Assembly (NCBI RefSeq): GCF_902167635.1
Contig: NZ_CABHMS010000002.1
Coordinates: forward strand, 744,001-808,000
Source: Chitinophaga vietnamensis
GTDB taxonomy: Bacteria > Bacteroidota > Bacteroidia > Chitinophagales > Chitinophagaceae
Direction: 5' to 3'
DNA length: 64,000 bases
Position numbers and translations under genes: made by a program. This document shows positions 1-8,659 of this stretch, in pieces. The notes under the pieces were generated by a model, which made no database searches, was not told the DNA's origin, and worked only from the letters and a program-made list of their open reading frames with translations. Within the stretch, counting starts at the first letter, position 1, and each line of letters opens with the position of its first letter.

Positions 1-235
1 CGAGCAACAGCTGTCGCTGCAGGATGCGCTGTTTGAAGCCGCACGTATGCACAACGAAGAAGTAGCCATTTTCGCTGCGCTCGAAAAATTGCTGCCACTC
101 ACCAACACCGAACTGGACTATGAAATGCTGAGATATGTTTCCGTACTTCGTTCATGGATCACCGGTAACTACGACTGGAGCGTGCTCGACACCGGCAGAT
201 ATGGTATGATGGTTAAACAGCCTGCGGCCGTTTAA
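1..235 (+). CDS. Terpene synthase, C-terminal fragment (gene starts before the window)
   Basis: This is the last 77 codons of an open frame that enters from the left edge, with codons in phase from base 2 and a TAA stop at 233-235. The tail has a Trp, seven residues, then Arg-Tyr (WSVLDTGRY), preceded by an aromatic, Gly-Asn-rich segment. That W-x(7)-RY arrangement near the C-terminus is the product-sensing RY motif of bacterial class I terpene cyclases. These enzymes ionise a prenyl diphosphate with Mg2+ held by an Asp-rich motif and an NSE triad. Neither metal motif is visible because both lie upstream of the window, so the substrate (C15 or C20) cannot be told. The assignment rests on a short segment and family knowledge. 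Confidence 0.6.
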   Translation, partial: EQQLSLQDALFEAARMHNEEVAIFAALEKLLPLTNTELDYEMLRYVSVLRSWITGNYDWSVLDTGRYGMMVKQPAAV

Positions 236-240
236 CGGCG

Positions 241-330
241 AATTACGAATTACGAATTAAGAATTACGGATTTGTGGAGATCATTTGATCTCCGCACAAA
301 TCCGTAATTCTTAATTCGTAATTCGTAATT
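241..330. repeat. 90-bp foldback repeat, GTAATTCGTAATT family, copy 1
   Basis: The arms are tandem 7-8-mers (AATTACG, AATTACG, AATTAAG) followed by GGATTTGTG, and they are mirrored on the right by CACAAATCC and TTCGTAATT units. The centre is GATCATTTGATC. Two bases are missing from the left inner arm relative to perfect pairing. It starts five bases after the terpene synthase stop and ends twelve bases before the convergent TMEM175 gene's stop, so it fills a convergent gap and could end transcription from both sides. A second, nearly perfect copy is at 63192-63291. Confidence 0.9.
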
Positions 331-341
331 TTTCAATAAAT

Positions 342-1052
342 TTAATGTGATTTGTCCCCCACATGTACCGCGCGAAGTGTGTTCCGTTTCTTGATCTTTA
401 TCCTGAAATGGTTGATCACCGTCAACAATGGGATAGAGAAGTAGCTCAGGTACTGATATGTAATGTTGTCGGGAAAAAGAAAATAGACCATTGCTATACA
501 GGTGAAACCCGTAGCCATTGTCATGAAACCATATTTATACTTCTGATACAGTAGTTCTTTTTCTGTATGATGACCCGCAATGGTCAGCGCCGGATTTTTC
601 TGGAAGATATAGTAAGATATCCAGAAAAGCCCTGCCAGACAGCCACCCAGGTCAGACAGATAGATGAACAACGGTAAAATGAAATGCGGCGTAACGTGTA
701 TAACGCCCGAAGCCGAAAAAGGAAAGGCAACGATAAAGAACAGAAAGAAGAGGTTGCGGTGTATCAACCCTTCATCATAGTGTTGCAGAAAACGACAAAT
801 TTGCAGATGGCGTTTCCAGAAGTTGCCAATAAAAAAGAAGCTGGCCGCAAATGTGAAAAATTCAATCATAGTAGGCCGCAGATACGTCATATAATCTTTA
901 ATAGGCGTATTGTCCGGGATGTGGGGCAGCTTGATTTCGATGATCAATAAGGTGATAGCAATAGCAAATACCGCATCACTGAAGAGGATTAACCGCTCCA
1001 GCTCAAATTCACGGTGTTCAGGTTTAGGTTCCTTGATAACAGACATTGACAT
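342..1052 (-). CDS. TMEM175/DUF1211-family membrane protein (putative K+ channel)
   Basis: The product has 236 residues. Near residue 20 it has the family signature R-x(3)-FSDAVFAIAITLL on the first membrane helix, followed by several further hydrophobic helices, which fits the six-helix bacterial TMEM175 architecture. In bacterial TMEM175 proteins this helix lines the pore, and the family conducts potassium, or monovalent cations with little selectivity. The start is the ATG at 1052; a second in-frame ATG two codons later is equally possible, and neither has a clear Shine-Dalgarno sequence. The gene points away from the efflux operon that starts at 1198, so the two may share the short upstream region. 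Family membership is secure; ion specificity is inferred. Confidence 0.85.
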   Translation of the reverse strand: MSMSVIKEPKPEHREFELERLILFSDAVFAIAITLLIIEIKLPHIPDNTPIKDYMTYLRPTMIEFFTFAASFFFIGNFWKRHLQICRFLQHYDEGLIHRNLFFLFFIVAFPFSASGVIHVTPHFILPLFIYLSDLGGCLAGLFWISYYIFQKNPALTIAGHHTEKELLYQKYKYGFMTMATGFTCIAMVYFLFPDNITYQYLSYFSIPLLTVINHFRIKIKKRNTLRAVHVGDKSH

Positions 1053-1197
1053 AATAGGCGTAATAGCGTTTTAGCAGATAGCAATATACGAACTAATAGG
1101 AAAAGCAGAAAGCTGATCATCCACAGCCATTTACAACTTTTTCCTTGATTTGTTGTTAAGTATCTGTCAATCATCATATACTTTCAAAGTAACAAGT

Positions 1198-2544
1198 ATG
1201 CGTTGTATCCATTTGCTGTTAAGTATGCTTTCTCTGTCAGGATTCCAGGCTGTTCACGCGCAGGCAGACACAACGCAGCAGGGGCCTTTTGCTTTCAACC
1301 TGAACGATTGTATCCAGTACGGCCTCGCCCATCATCATGATGTGGTAAACGCCCATCTCGATACCAGATTTTCGGAAGAACAAGTGAAAGAGGCCACTGG
1401 CAAGCTGTTGCCGCATGCCGTGATCACCGGCGGATTTAACGATAACCTGAAACTCGCCACCTCCCTGATCCCCGACATCGCCAGCGGCAACTATGATAAA
1501 AAGATCCCCGTGCAGTTTGGTACCCGTTTCTCTTCCAACGTATTGGGACAAGCCAATCAAACCATCTTCAACAGCGATTATTTCCTCGGCCTCAAAGCCG
1601 CCAGGGTATATACCGGCCTCGCCGAAAAATCGTATACCCGTACCGCTATCGATACCCGCGTAGCCATTACCAAGGCCTATTACGCCGTGCTCACCAGCCA
1701 GGAAAATATCCGCCTGTCGCAAGCCAATCTTGCCCAGCTCAGAAAAACACTGGAAGATACGAAGTCGCGCTACGATGCCGGCGTAGCCGAACGCGTGGAT
1801 GTAGACCGCATCACCGTCTCCTATAATAATATCCTTACCCAGACAGAAAACCAGATCCGCCTTCTCGTATATACGGTACAGTTACTCAAGTTCCAGATGG
1901 GCATGCCGCAGGAAAGCCAGCTTACGCTCCGCGAAACCGTAAAGGACATCCCCCTGGAATCCTTTGTCACAGACACTTCCAACTACCGCGTGGAAGACCG
2001 TGTGGAATATGGTATCCAGTCTACCCAGATTGCGCTCAATGAGCTGAACCTCAAAAGCAAGCGCCTGGGCTTCCTGCCATCGCTGAACGGATTCATTAAC
2101 TACGGCTATAACTATTTCTCCGACAAATTCGGGGACCTTTATAAAACAGGCTTCGGCGCCTCTACACTGGGACTGTCGCTGTCATGGCCCATCTTCAACG
2201 GCACCGAAAGGCTGCACCAGATAAGGGAGAACAGGATCACGCTGGAGAAATCAAAGAACGATCTGGACTACCTGGCCCAACAGATCAAGGTGGAAGTGAA
2301 GAACGCCAATGTGAACTATCAGAATAACATGGCCCTGTATGCCACCAACAAAAAGAATATGGACCTCACGCAGGGCATATACGAAAGGATCGTGCTGAAG
2401 TTCGACCAGGGCGTGGCTACCAGCCTCGATGTGATCTCCGCCGAAAGCCAGCTGTCGCAGGCGCAGAGCGATTACGTCAACGCCATGCTCAACGCCCTGA
2501 TCAGCAAAACAGATCTCGACAAGGCCACGGGCCGCATCAGATAA
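1198..2544 (+). CDS. TolC-family outer membrane efflux protein
   Basis: The product has 448 residues if translation begins at the ATG at 1198. That start gives a clean signal peptide (MRCIHLLLSML...VHAQ), whereas the open frame extends upstream only to a TTG at 1150. The body is long amphipathic helices with two homologous OEP halves. The second half is typical: an aromatic-rich strand segment, then SWPIFNG and a long coiled coil ending near ISAESQLSQAQ. It would form the trimeric outer membrane channel of a tripartite efflux pump and is the first gene of the set with the adaptor and RND pump that follow. Between it and the adaptor are 47 bp that resemble half of the GTAATTCGTAATT repeat. Confidence 0.93.
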   Translation: MRCIHLLLSMLSLSGFQAVHAQADTTQQGPFAFNLNDCIQYGLAHHHDVVNAHLDTRFSEEQVKEATGKLLPHAVITGGFNDNLKLATSLIPDIASGNYDKKIPVQFGTRFSSNVLGQANQTIFNSDYFLGLKAARVYTGLAEKSYTRTAIDTRVAITKAYYAVLTSQENIRLSQANLAQLRKTLEDTKSRYDAGVAERVDVDRITVSYNNILTQTENQIRLLVYTVQLLKFQMGMPQESQLTLRETVKDIPLESFVTDTSNYRVEDRVEYGIQSTQIALNELNLKSKRLGFLPSLNGFINYGYNYFSDKFGDLYKTGFGASTLGLSLSWPIFNGTERLHQIRENRITLEKSKNDLDYLAQQIKVEVKNANVNYQNNMALYATNKKNMDLTQGIYERIVLKFDQGVATSLDVISAESQLSQAQSDYVNAMLNALISKTDLDKATGRIR

Positions 2545-2591
2545 GGTTTCTACCGTCATTCTTCATTCGTCAATCGTAATTGATACTTCAT

Positions 2592-3713
2592 ATGTATGTG
2601 AAAAATTACAAAGGAAATATTGTTCTGGTAGCAGCAGTGATGCTGAGCGCCTGTGGCGGCGGTAAAAAGGACCAGGGGCAGGCAGCGATGATGGCGCACA
2701 TGAAAGCCACCGTGGTAGCGGTGCCTGTGCAGCCCGCATCCTATACAGTAGCAGAGAAATTCCCGGCCACCCTGCAAGCCAATAACATCGTACAGCTCCG
2801 CTCGGATGTTACCGGCTACCTCGAAGCTATCCGTGCGAAAGATGGCAGCAATGTGAGCAAAGGACAGGTGCTGTACGAGATCGATAAAAGCCGCTACAAC
2901 GCCGCTTATGGACAGGTGGCCGCCACCCTGCAGCAGGCCGAAGCCGACCTCGCCCTGAAGAAACGCGACTATGACCGCTACAAAACCCTGCTCGATCATG
3001 ACGCGATCTCCAAACAAACGGTAGACCAGGCCTCCACAGCCGTGCAAACATCGGAAGCCAATGTAGCCGCCGCCAGGGCCGCCGTAGCCCGCGCCGGCAC
3101 CGATGTGAACCACGCCATGATGCGCGCGCCCGTAAGCGGAAAGATCGGCATCGTCCAGATCAGGGTGGGAGATATCGTGAACGCCGGCCAGACGGTGATC
3201 AACACCCTCGTGAATGAAAATCCTATGTATGCCGACTTCGACATCCCGCAGGGACGCTTGCAGGAATTTATGAAAACGCAGTCCGACAAAAAATTCTTTG
3301 TCCAGTTCATGACCGGCGAACGTTATCCGCAGCCCGGCAAGGTGCTCACCGTTAACAACGCAGTAGATCCGCAAACCGGCACCGTACGCGTACGCCTCGA
3401 ATTTCCGAATGCCGAAGGCCTGCTCAAATCAGGCATGAGCGCCGTGGTGGTGATGCAATACGCTACGCCCGCCAACCAGCTTGCCATCCCGGCGAAAGCC
3501 ATCATACAGAACCTTTCCGAAACCAGTGTATATACGCTTTCTCCCGCTAACGTGATCGTGCCGAAATCTATCGTGCCCGGCGCCGTCACCGATACCATGC
3601 TGATCGTTAACAGCGGTCTCAATGCAGGCGACAAGGTAGTGGTAGAAGGATTGCAGAAAGTAAGGCCGGGCGACACCGTGAATATTGCCGGCGCGGCACC
3701 AGGTAAACCATAA
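2592..3713 (+). CDS. RND efflux periplasmic adaptor (membrane fusion protein)
   Basis: The product has 373 residues. The ATG at 2592 places a lipoprotein signal at the N-terminus with lipobox LSAC, so the protein is probably anchored by a lipidated Cys and spans the periplasm. In order there is a biotinyl-lipoyl half (around QLRSDVTGYLEAI), a helical hairpin of about 70 residues, a second lipoyl half (RAPVSGKIG) and beta-barrel and membrane-proximal domains (NAVDPQTGTVRVR). This is the HlyD/AcrA layout. The gene lies 21 bp before the RND pump gene. The drug or metabolite exported cannot be read from the sequence. Confidence 0.94.
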   Translation: MYVKNYKGNIVLVAAVMLSACGGGKKDQGQAAMMAHMKATVVAVPVQPASYTVAEKFPATLQANNIVQLRSDVTGYLEAIRAKDGSNVSKGQVLYEIDKSRYNAAYGQVAATLQQAEADLALKKRDYDRYKTLLDHDAISKQTVDQASTAVQTSEANVAAARAAVARAGTDVNHAMMRAPVSGKIGIVQIRVGDIVNAGQTVINTLVNENPMYADFDIPQGRLQEFMKTQSDKKFFVQFMTGERYPQPGKVLTVNNAVDPQTGTVRVRLEFPNAEGLLKSGMSAVVVMQYATPANQLAIPAKAIIQNLSETSVYTLSPANVIVPKSIVPGAVTDTMLIVNSGLNAGDKVVVEGLQKVRPGDTVNIAGAAPGKP

Positions 3714-3734
3714 ATCCTAAACAGCCTTCACAGC

Positions 3735-6700
3735 ATGATCTCGAAAACATTTATAGAGCGCAAGAATACTACGATCGTTATTGCTATCATCATCGTGATT
3801 GTAGGGTTGATCTGTATGTTTAACCTGCCCATCGCGCAGTTGCCAGATATCGCACCGCCTGTAACAGACGTGAGGGCCAACTATGTGGGCGCTAACTCCA
3901 CCACCGTGGAAGAAACCGTGACCACGCCGATCGAAAACCAGGTGAACGGTACCCCCGGGGCCATGTACATACAATCCGTGAGCGCCAACGATGGCTCCAT
4001 GAGCATCACCGTTACCTTCAACCTCGGTACCGATCCGGATATCGCCACGCTGGATGTACAAAACCGCGTGAGCCTCGCATTGCCCAGTACCCCGGATGAG
4101 GTACGGCGTGTAGGCGTAACCGTTAAGAAGCGTTCCAATGATATGCTCATGGTGCTCGCGCTGAACTCGCCCAAAGGCACGCATACCCGTGAGTTTCTTG
4201 ATAACTACGTCAATATCTATCTGAAGCCCGAGCTGGCCCGCTTGCCCGGCGTGGGTGATGTGAACGCCTTTTCGCAGGACTATAGTATGCGTATCTGGCT
4301 TAATCCCGACAAGATGGCCTCCCTCGGCCTCACCGCGAAAGATGTAGCCGCCGCCATCACCGAACAAAACCAGCAGGTGCCTGCCGGCATCATCGGCGCA
4401 CCGCCCATGGGCAATTCACAGGCATTTGAATATACGGTAAGCGTAAAAGGCCGCCTCGCCACCTCAGAAGAATTTGGTAACGTGGTAGTGGCCAAAAGCG
4501 CCAGCGGCTCGCTTGTCCGGCTGCGGGATATCGCCCGTATCAACCTGGGCTCCTTCACATATGCGATCGAAGCCAAAGCGGATGGTAAAACCGGTAGCGG
4601 GATGGCCATCTATCTTGCCCCCGGCGCCAATGCGCTCGATGTGAACGACCGCGTGATCGCCAAGATGACCGAACTTTCCAAATCATTCCCGGAAGATGTG
4701 AAATGGCTGGTGCCTTTTGAAACCACCTCTTTCGTAAAGATATCTATCGATGAAGTGATCCAGACCTTCCTGGAAGCGCTTGCACTGGTGGTGATCGTGG
4801 TATTCGTATTCCTCCAGAACTGGCGCGCCACGCTCATCCCCATCCTGGTGATCCCCATATCGCTCATTGGTACTTTCATCTTCTTCAAACTCCTGGGCTT
4901 CTCCATCAATACCCTCACACTGTTCGGTTTTGTGCTGGCTATCGGTATTGTGGTGGATGATGCCATCGTGGTGGTGGAGGCCGTGCAGCATCATATTGAT
5001 GCAGACCTGATGTCGCCGCGGGAAGCTACCTTCAAAGCCATGTCGGAAGTGCAGGCGCCGGTAATTGCCATTGCATTGATATTGGCGGCCGTATTTGTGC
5101 CGGTGGCTTTCATCCCCGGTGTGAGCGGGCGGCTATACCAGCAGTTTGCGCTCACGATTGCGTTCTCGGTATTGTTGTCGGCCTTCCTGGCCCTGTCGTT
5201 CACACCCGCGCTCACGGCCATTTTGCTGCGGCCTGCACATCTCAGCCAGAAATCGCATGGCCTCAACAAAATATTTTTCAAATTCAATGAATGGTTCGGC
5301 AGGGTGACCAACCGTTATGCCAACGGCGTGAAACATGCGATCCATCAAACGCCGATCATGCTGGTGGTGCTGGCGATCATCTTCGTGATCGCAGGATACC
5401 TGTTCAAGAAAACACCCACCACCTTTGTGCCGCAGGAAGATATGGGCGCGCTCTTCATCGCCGTGGAACTGCCCGATGCGGCTTCATCCGAGCGCACGAA
5501 AGCCGTTGTGGAAGAGATCAACCAGATATTGCTGGCCGACAGCGCCGTGAATCACTTCTTCGGTATCTCGGGTATCAACTTCGTGGCCAATGCTACCAAA
5601 CCCAACTCCGGTACATTCTTCGTGAGCCTCAAACCCTGGGATGTGCGCTATCCGCATGGCGATAATATGGGCGCGGTATTAGGCCGCATACAAGGAAAAG
5701 TAAGCCGCATCATAGGCGCTACGATCATTTGTATTCCGTCGCCCACCCTGCGCGGGATGGGTACTTCCGGCGGTTTCTCTTTTATACTGGAGCAAAAGAG
5801 CAATCCCGACCTGGCCCAGTTCACACAGGTGATGGGGCAGTTCCTCATGGCCGCCAACCAGCGGCCGGAGATTGCGCGGGCATATGCTTTCTTCAGTACC
5901 AATACGCCACAATTCAATGTGGATGTAGACAGAGATAAATGTAAACAGCTGGGCGTGGCCGTGAGCGATGTGTTCAACGCATTGCAAACCTATCTGGGCG
6001 GATTGTATGTGAATGATTTCACGCGGTTCAGCCGCAGCTTCCGCGTGGTGATGCAGGCTGATTCGGCCTACCGTACCAGTATCGACAACCTCGCTACTTA
6101 CTATGTACGCAATAATACCGGTACGATGGTGCCATTGAGCGCGCTGATCACTTCCAGGAAAGGCGCCGGCGCGCCGGTGATCAACCACTTCAACCTGTAC
6201 CGCTCCGTGGAAATTGACGGGGACGCGAAAATGGGCTACAGTAGCGGTGATGCGATCGAGGCATTGAAAGAGGTGGCCGCTAAAACATTGCCGGCCAACT
6301 TCGGTTACGAATGGGCCAACGTATCCTTGCAGGAAATTGAAGCGGGCAACAAGAGCACCATGATCTTCATCTTGTCGATCCTCTTTGTATTCCTCCTGTT
6401 AACCGCCTTGTATGAAAGCTGGTCGGTGCCTTTGTCGGTGCTGCTGGCCGTGCCTATCGCGCTGTTCGGCTCCATTGTGGCGCTGTTCCTCAGCAAGCAG
6501 GCGAATAGCGTATATTCACAGATCGGTTTGATCACTTTGATCGGGTTGGCCGCGAAGAACGCCATCCTGATCGTAGAGTTCTGTAAAGAGCGTGTAGACA
6601 GAGGCATGCCTTTGATGGAAGCCACGCTGGAGGCGGTGAAGCTGCGTTTCAGGCCGATCCTCATGACTTCCTTCGCATTTATTCTGGGGGTGTTGCCTTT

Positions 6701-6908
6701 GTGCCTGGCGAAAGGCGCCGGCGCCGCCTCCCGTGTTAATATAGGCTTCACCGTAGTAGGCGGTATGCTGGCAGCCACGCTGCTGGCCATCTTCAGCGTA
6801 CCGGTGCTGTATGTGCTGATCACGAAGATGTCTTATGGCAAGAAAAAGCTGGCCGAACTGGAAGCCCATGGTAATGAAGAAAAGAAACCCAAAGGGTTGG
6901 GAGAATAA
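3735..6908 (+). CDS. RND-family (HAE1/AcrB-like) efflux pump, inner membrane subunit
   Basis: The product has 1057 residues, the normal size for this family. The N-terminus (FIERKNTTIVIAIIIVIVG) is the first membrane helix. Twelve helices are arranged in two repeats around two large periplasmic loops. The proton-relay residues are present: a paired Asp in helix 4 (IGIVVDDAIVVVE) and a Lys in helix 10 (GLAAKNAILIVEF), which in AcrB correspond to D407/D408 and K940. It should be a proton-driven trimer exporting hydrophobic or amphiphilic compounds through the adaptor and TolC encoded just upstream. The start ATG at 3735 is the first in frame. Acidic C-terminal residues follow the last helix, as is usual. 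Confidence 0.96.
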   Translation: MISKTFIERKNTTIVIAIIIVIVGLICMFNLPIAQLPDIAPPVTDVRANYVGANSTTVEETVTTPIENQVNGTPGAMYIQSVSANDGSMSITVTFNLGTDPDIATLDVQNRVSLALPSTPDEVRRVGVTVKKRSNDMLMVLALNSPKGTHTREFLDNYVNIYLKPELARLPGVGDVNAFSQDYSMRIWLNPDKMASLGLTAKDVAAAITEQNQQVPAGIIGAPPMGNSQAFEYTVSVKGRLATSEEFGNVVVAKSASGSLVRLRDIARINLGSFTYAIEAKADGKTGSGMAIYLAPGANALDVNDRVIAKMTELSKSFPEDVKWLVPFETTSFVKISIDEVIQTFLEALALVVIVVFVFLQNWRATLIPILVIPISLIGTFIFFKLLGFSINTLTLFGFVLAIGIVVDDAIVVVEAVQHHIDADLMSPREATFKAMSEVQAPVIAIALILAAVFVPVAFIPGVSGRLYQQFALTIAFSVLLSAFLALSFTPALTAILLRPAHLSQKSHGLNKIFFKFNEWFGRVTNRYANGVKHAIHQTPIMLVVLAIIFVIAGYLFKKTPTTFVPQEDMGALFIAVELPDAASSERTKAVVEEINQILLADSAVNHFFGISGINFVANATKPNSGTFFVSLKPWDVRYPHGDNMGAVLGRIQGKVSRIIGATIICIPSPTLRGMGTSGGFSFILEQKSNPDLAQFTQVMGQFLMAANQRPEIARAYAFFSTNTPQFNVDVDRDKCKQLGVAVSDVFNALQTYLGGLYVNDFTRFSRSFRVVMQADSAYRTSIDNLATYYVRNNTGTMVPLSALITSRKGAGAPVINHFNLYRSVEIDGDAKMGYSSGDAIEALKEVAAKTLPANFGYEWANVSLQEIEAGNKSTMIFILSILFVFLLLTALYESWSVPLSVLLAVPIALFGSIVALFLSKQANSVYSQIGLITLIGLAAKNAILIVEFCKERVDRGMPLMEATLEAVKLRFRPILMTSFAFILGVLPLCLAKGAGAASRVNIGFTVVGGMLAATLLAIFSVPVLYVLITKMSYGKKKLAELEAHGNEEKKPKGLGE

Positions 6909-6911
6909 TTT

Positions 6912-7667
6912 ATGAAGAATACAGAACGCTTCAGCAGCCGCGTCGATAACTATGTCAAGTATCGGCCGCATTATCCGGATGCGCTGATACCTTACCTGGA
7001 AAAAGAGGCGGGGCTGCTGAAAACAACGATAGTGGCCGATATTGGCGCAGGCACAGGCATCTCCGCATTGCCTTTCCTCCACAACGGTAACCCCGTGATG
7101 GCAGTAGAACCCAACGCAGAAATGCGCGAACGCATGATCTCCCTGCTGCAACGTTACCCGCAGTTTACCGCTATAACGGGAACGGCTGAACGAACTACGC
7201 TGCCGGATCATAGCGTAGACCTGATCGTAGCTGGTCAGGCCTTTCACTGGTTCGATGCCGCCGCCGCCAAAGCGGAATTTCGCCGCATCGCCAGGCCCGG
7301 CGCACATGTAGCGCTCATCTGGAACAAACGAAGCATGAGCACACCCTTTGAAAAAGATTACGAAAAACTGCTGCAACGCTTCGGTACCGACTACAAAGAA
7401 GTGAATCATAAAAACGTAGGGGCGTCGCAGTTAGCCAACTTCTTTGCGCCGCATCCATATATACACCATACTTTCCAGAATGCCCAGCTATTCGACTTCA
7501 CCGGCCTCAAAGGCCGCCTGCTTTCCTCTTCCTATGCGCCAGACGAGCACCATCCGGCCTATACGCCCATGATCAAGGCATTGGAAGATATCTTCGAACA
7601 ACACCAGGAAAACCGCATGGTGAAATTCCATTACGATACGCAGCTCTACCTCGGCCCCGTAGGCTGA
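6912..7667 (+). CDS. Class I SAM-dependent methyltransferase
   Basis: The product has 251 residues with the Methyltransf_11/25 fold. Motif I is VADIGAGTGIS near residue 41, with the acidic SAM-ribose residue in AVEPNAEM and a typical post-motif PDHSVDLIVAGQAFHWFD. The ATG begins three bases after the stop of the RND pump gene, so the two are almost certainly co-transcribed. The substrate is unknown. Such genes at the end of efflux operons may act on the exported compound, but that is only a suggestion from position. Confidence 0.88.
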   Translation: MKNTERFSSRVDNYVKYRPHYPDALIPYLEKEAGLLKTTIVADIGAGTGISALPFLHNGNPVMAVEPNAEMRERMISLLQRYPQFTAITGTAERTTLPDHSVDLIVAGQAFHWFDAAAAKAEFRRIARPGAHVALIWNKRSMSTPFEKDYEKLLQRFGTDYKEVNHKNVGASQLANFFAPHPYIHHTFQNAQLFDFTGLKGRLLSSSYAPDEHHPAYTPMIKALEDIFEQHQENRMVKFHYDTQLYLGPVG

Positions 7668-7747
7668 GCGCCAATTTATCTACCGCTGGCTTTAACAAAT
7701 TATTTCGATCAGGCGGATTATCTTCCCTGTAATAAATCCTTCGCGCT

Positions 7748-8659
7748 ATGTACCAGAAGTTATTGATGGTATTGTGTACAGCAAGCTGTTTGCAGGCCGC
7801 TGCGCAAAATATCCCGGTTGTTACGCCCGCTTCGCTGGACAGTACCCGGCAATTGCCCGGCCATCCTGTAAAGCGGCTCAATGCGGCTTATCTCACCTTA
7901 TGGTATCGTACTGATGTCAAAGACATCGAATGGCTCTACAATGAGATCGTGGTGCCACCCGGTGAAGATCCGCACCATACCTACTATTCCGCGTATTCGG
8001 GCGATGGCTTCTATGGCGGCATACAGGTGAACAGTGGTAAAGAAAGGCGCGTGATCTTTTCTGTCTGGGACGATAAATACGGGCACAACAACCGTAATGA
8101 AGCGGCAGAAGGAGATCGTGCAACTTTGCTGAAAAACGGGGAGGGAGTGGTCTATAACCGCTTTGGTGGCGAAGGTTCCGGTATGCATACCCACTGGGTG
8201 TACGCCTGGAAAGCCGGCGATACCTGCAAGTTCCTGTATCATGCGGTGCCAGACAGCGCAAAAAATCAAACGGTGATCAGTATGTTTTTTTATGTAGATC
8301 ATCACTGGAAGATGATCGCGAAGATCAGCCGGCCAGGACTGCAGTACCTGCGGGGAATGGGGTCTTTCCTGGAAGATTTCAGCGGGTCAGACCAACACCG
8401 CCGTACCGGTTATTTCAATAATCAATGGCTGCGCAGCGCCGGCGGCAAATGGGAGGAGCTGCTCAAAGTCACTACCGACCTGCCTTTCGGCGATAAGAAC
8501 CGCAGCGTGAAAGACTACGGTTTTGCCTATTCGCCCGACAAAGGTTTTATGATGAGCAGTGGCGGCGGCCGCAGTGATTACTACCTGCCGCCGAACACTA
8601 ATATCATCCGCGAGGCTACCGGCACACCGCCGCTTAGCGTGATGCCGGTGGAAGAATAA
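7748..8659 (+). CDS. Secreted DUF3472-domain protein
   Basis: The product has 303 residues with an N-terminal signal peptide ending at a QAAAQ-like cleavage site. The DUF3472 features are present: a stretch around residues 50-100 with YYSAYSGDGFYGGIQVN and RRVIFSVWD, then GGEGSGMHTHW. The Trp- and Gly-rich pattern suggests an all-beta, lectin-like fold working in the periplasm or outside the cell; no activity is established for this family. The gene is preceded by an 80-bp gap after the methyltransferase. Its TAA stop directly abuts the stop codon of the convergent oxidoreductase gene. Confidence 0.8.
   Translation: MYQKLLMVLCTASCLQAAAQNIPVVTPASLDSTRQLPGHPVKRLNAAYLTLWYRTDVKDIEWLYNEIVVPPGEDPHHTYYSAYSGDGFYGGIQVNSGKERRVIFSVWDDKYGHNNRNEAAEGDRATLLKNGEGVVYNRFGGEGSGMHTHWVYAWKAGDTCKFLYHAVPDSAKNQTVISMFFYVDHHWKMIAKISRPGLQYLRGMGSFLEDFSGSDQHRRTGYFNNQWLRSAGGKWEELLKVTTDLPFGDKNRSVKDYGFAYSPDKGFMMSSGGGRSDYYLPPNTNIIREATGTPPLSVMPVEE

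Noticed and set aside
2556-3374. Long minus-strand open frame of 272 codons opposite the RND adaptor gene
   Set aside because: It is the mirror of a clear adaptor gene with lipobox and lipoyl domains. Its residue composition is His- and Gly-rich as in antisense frames.
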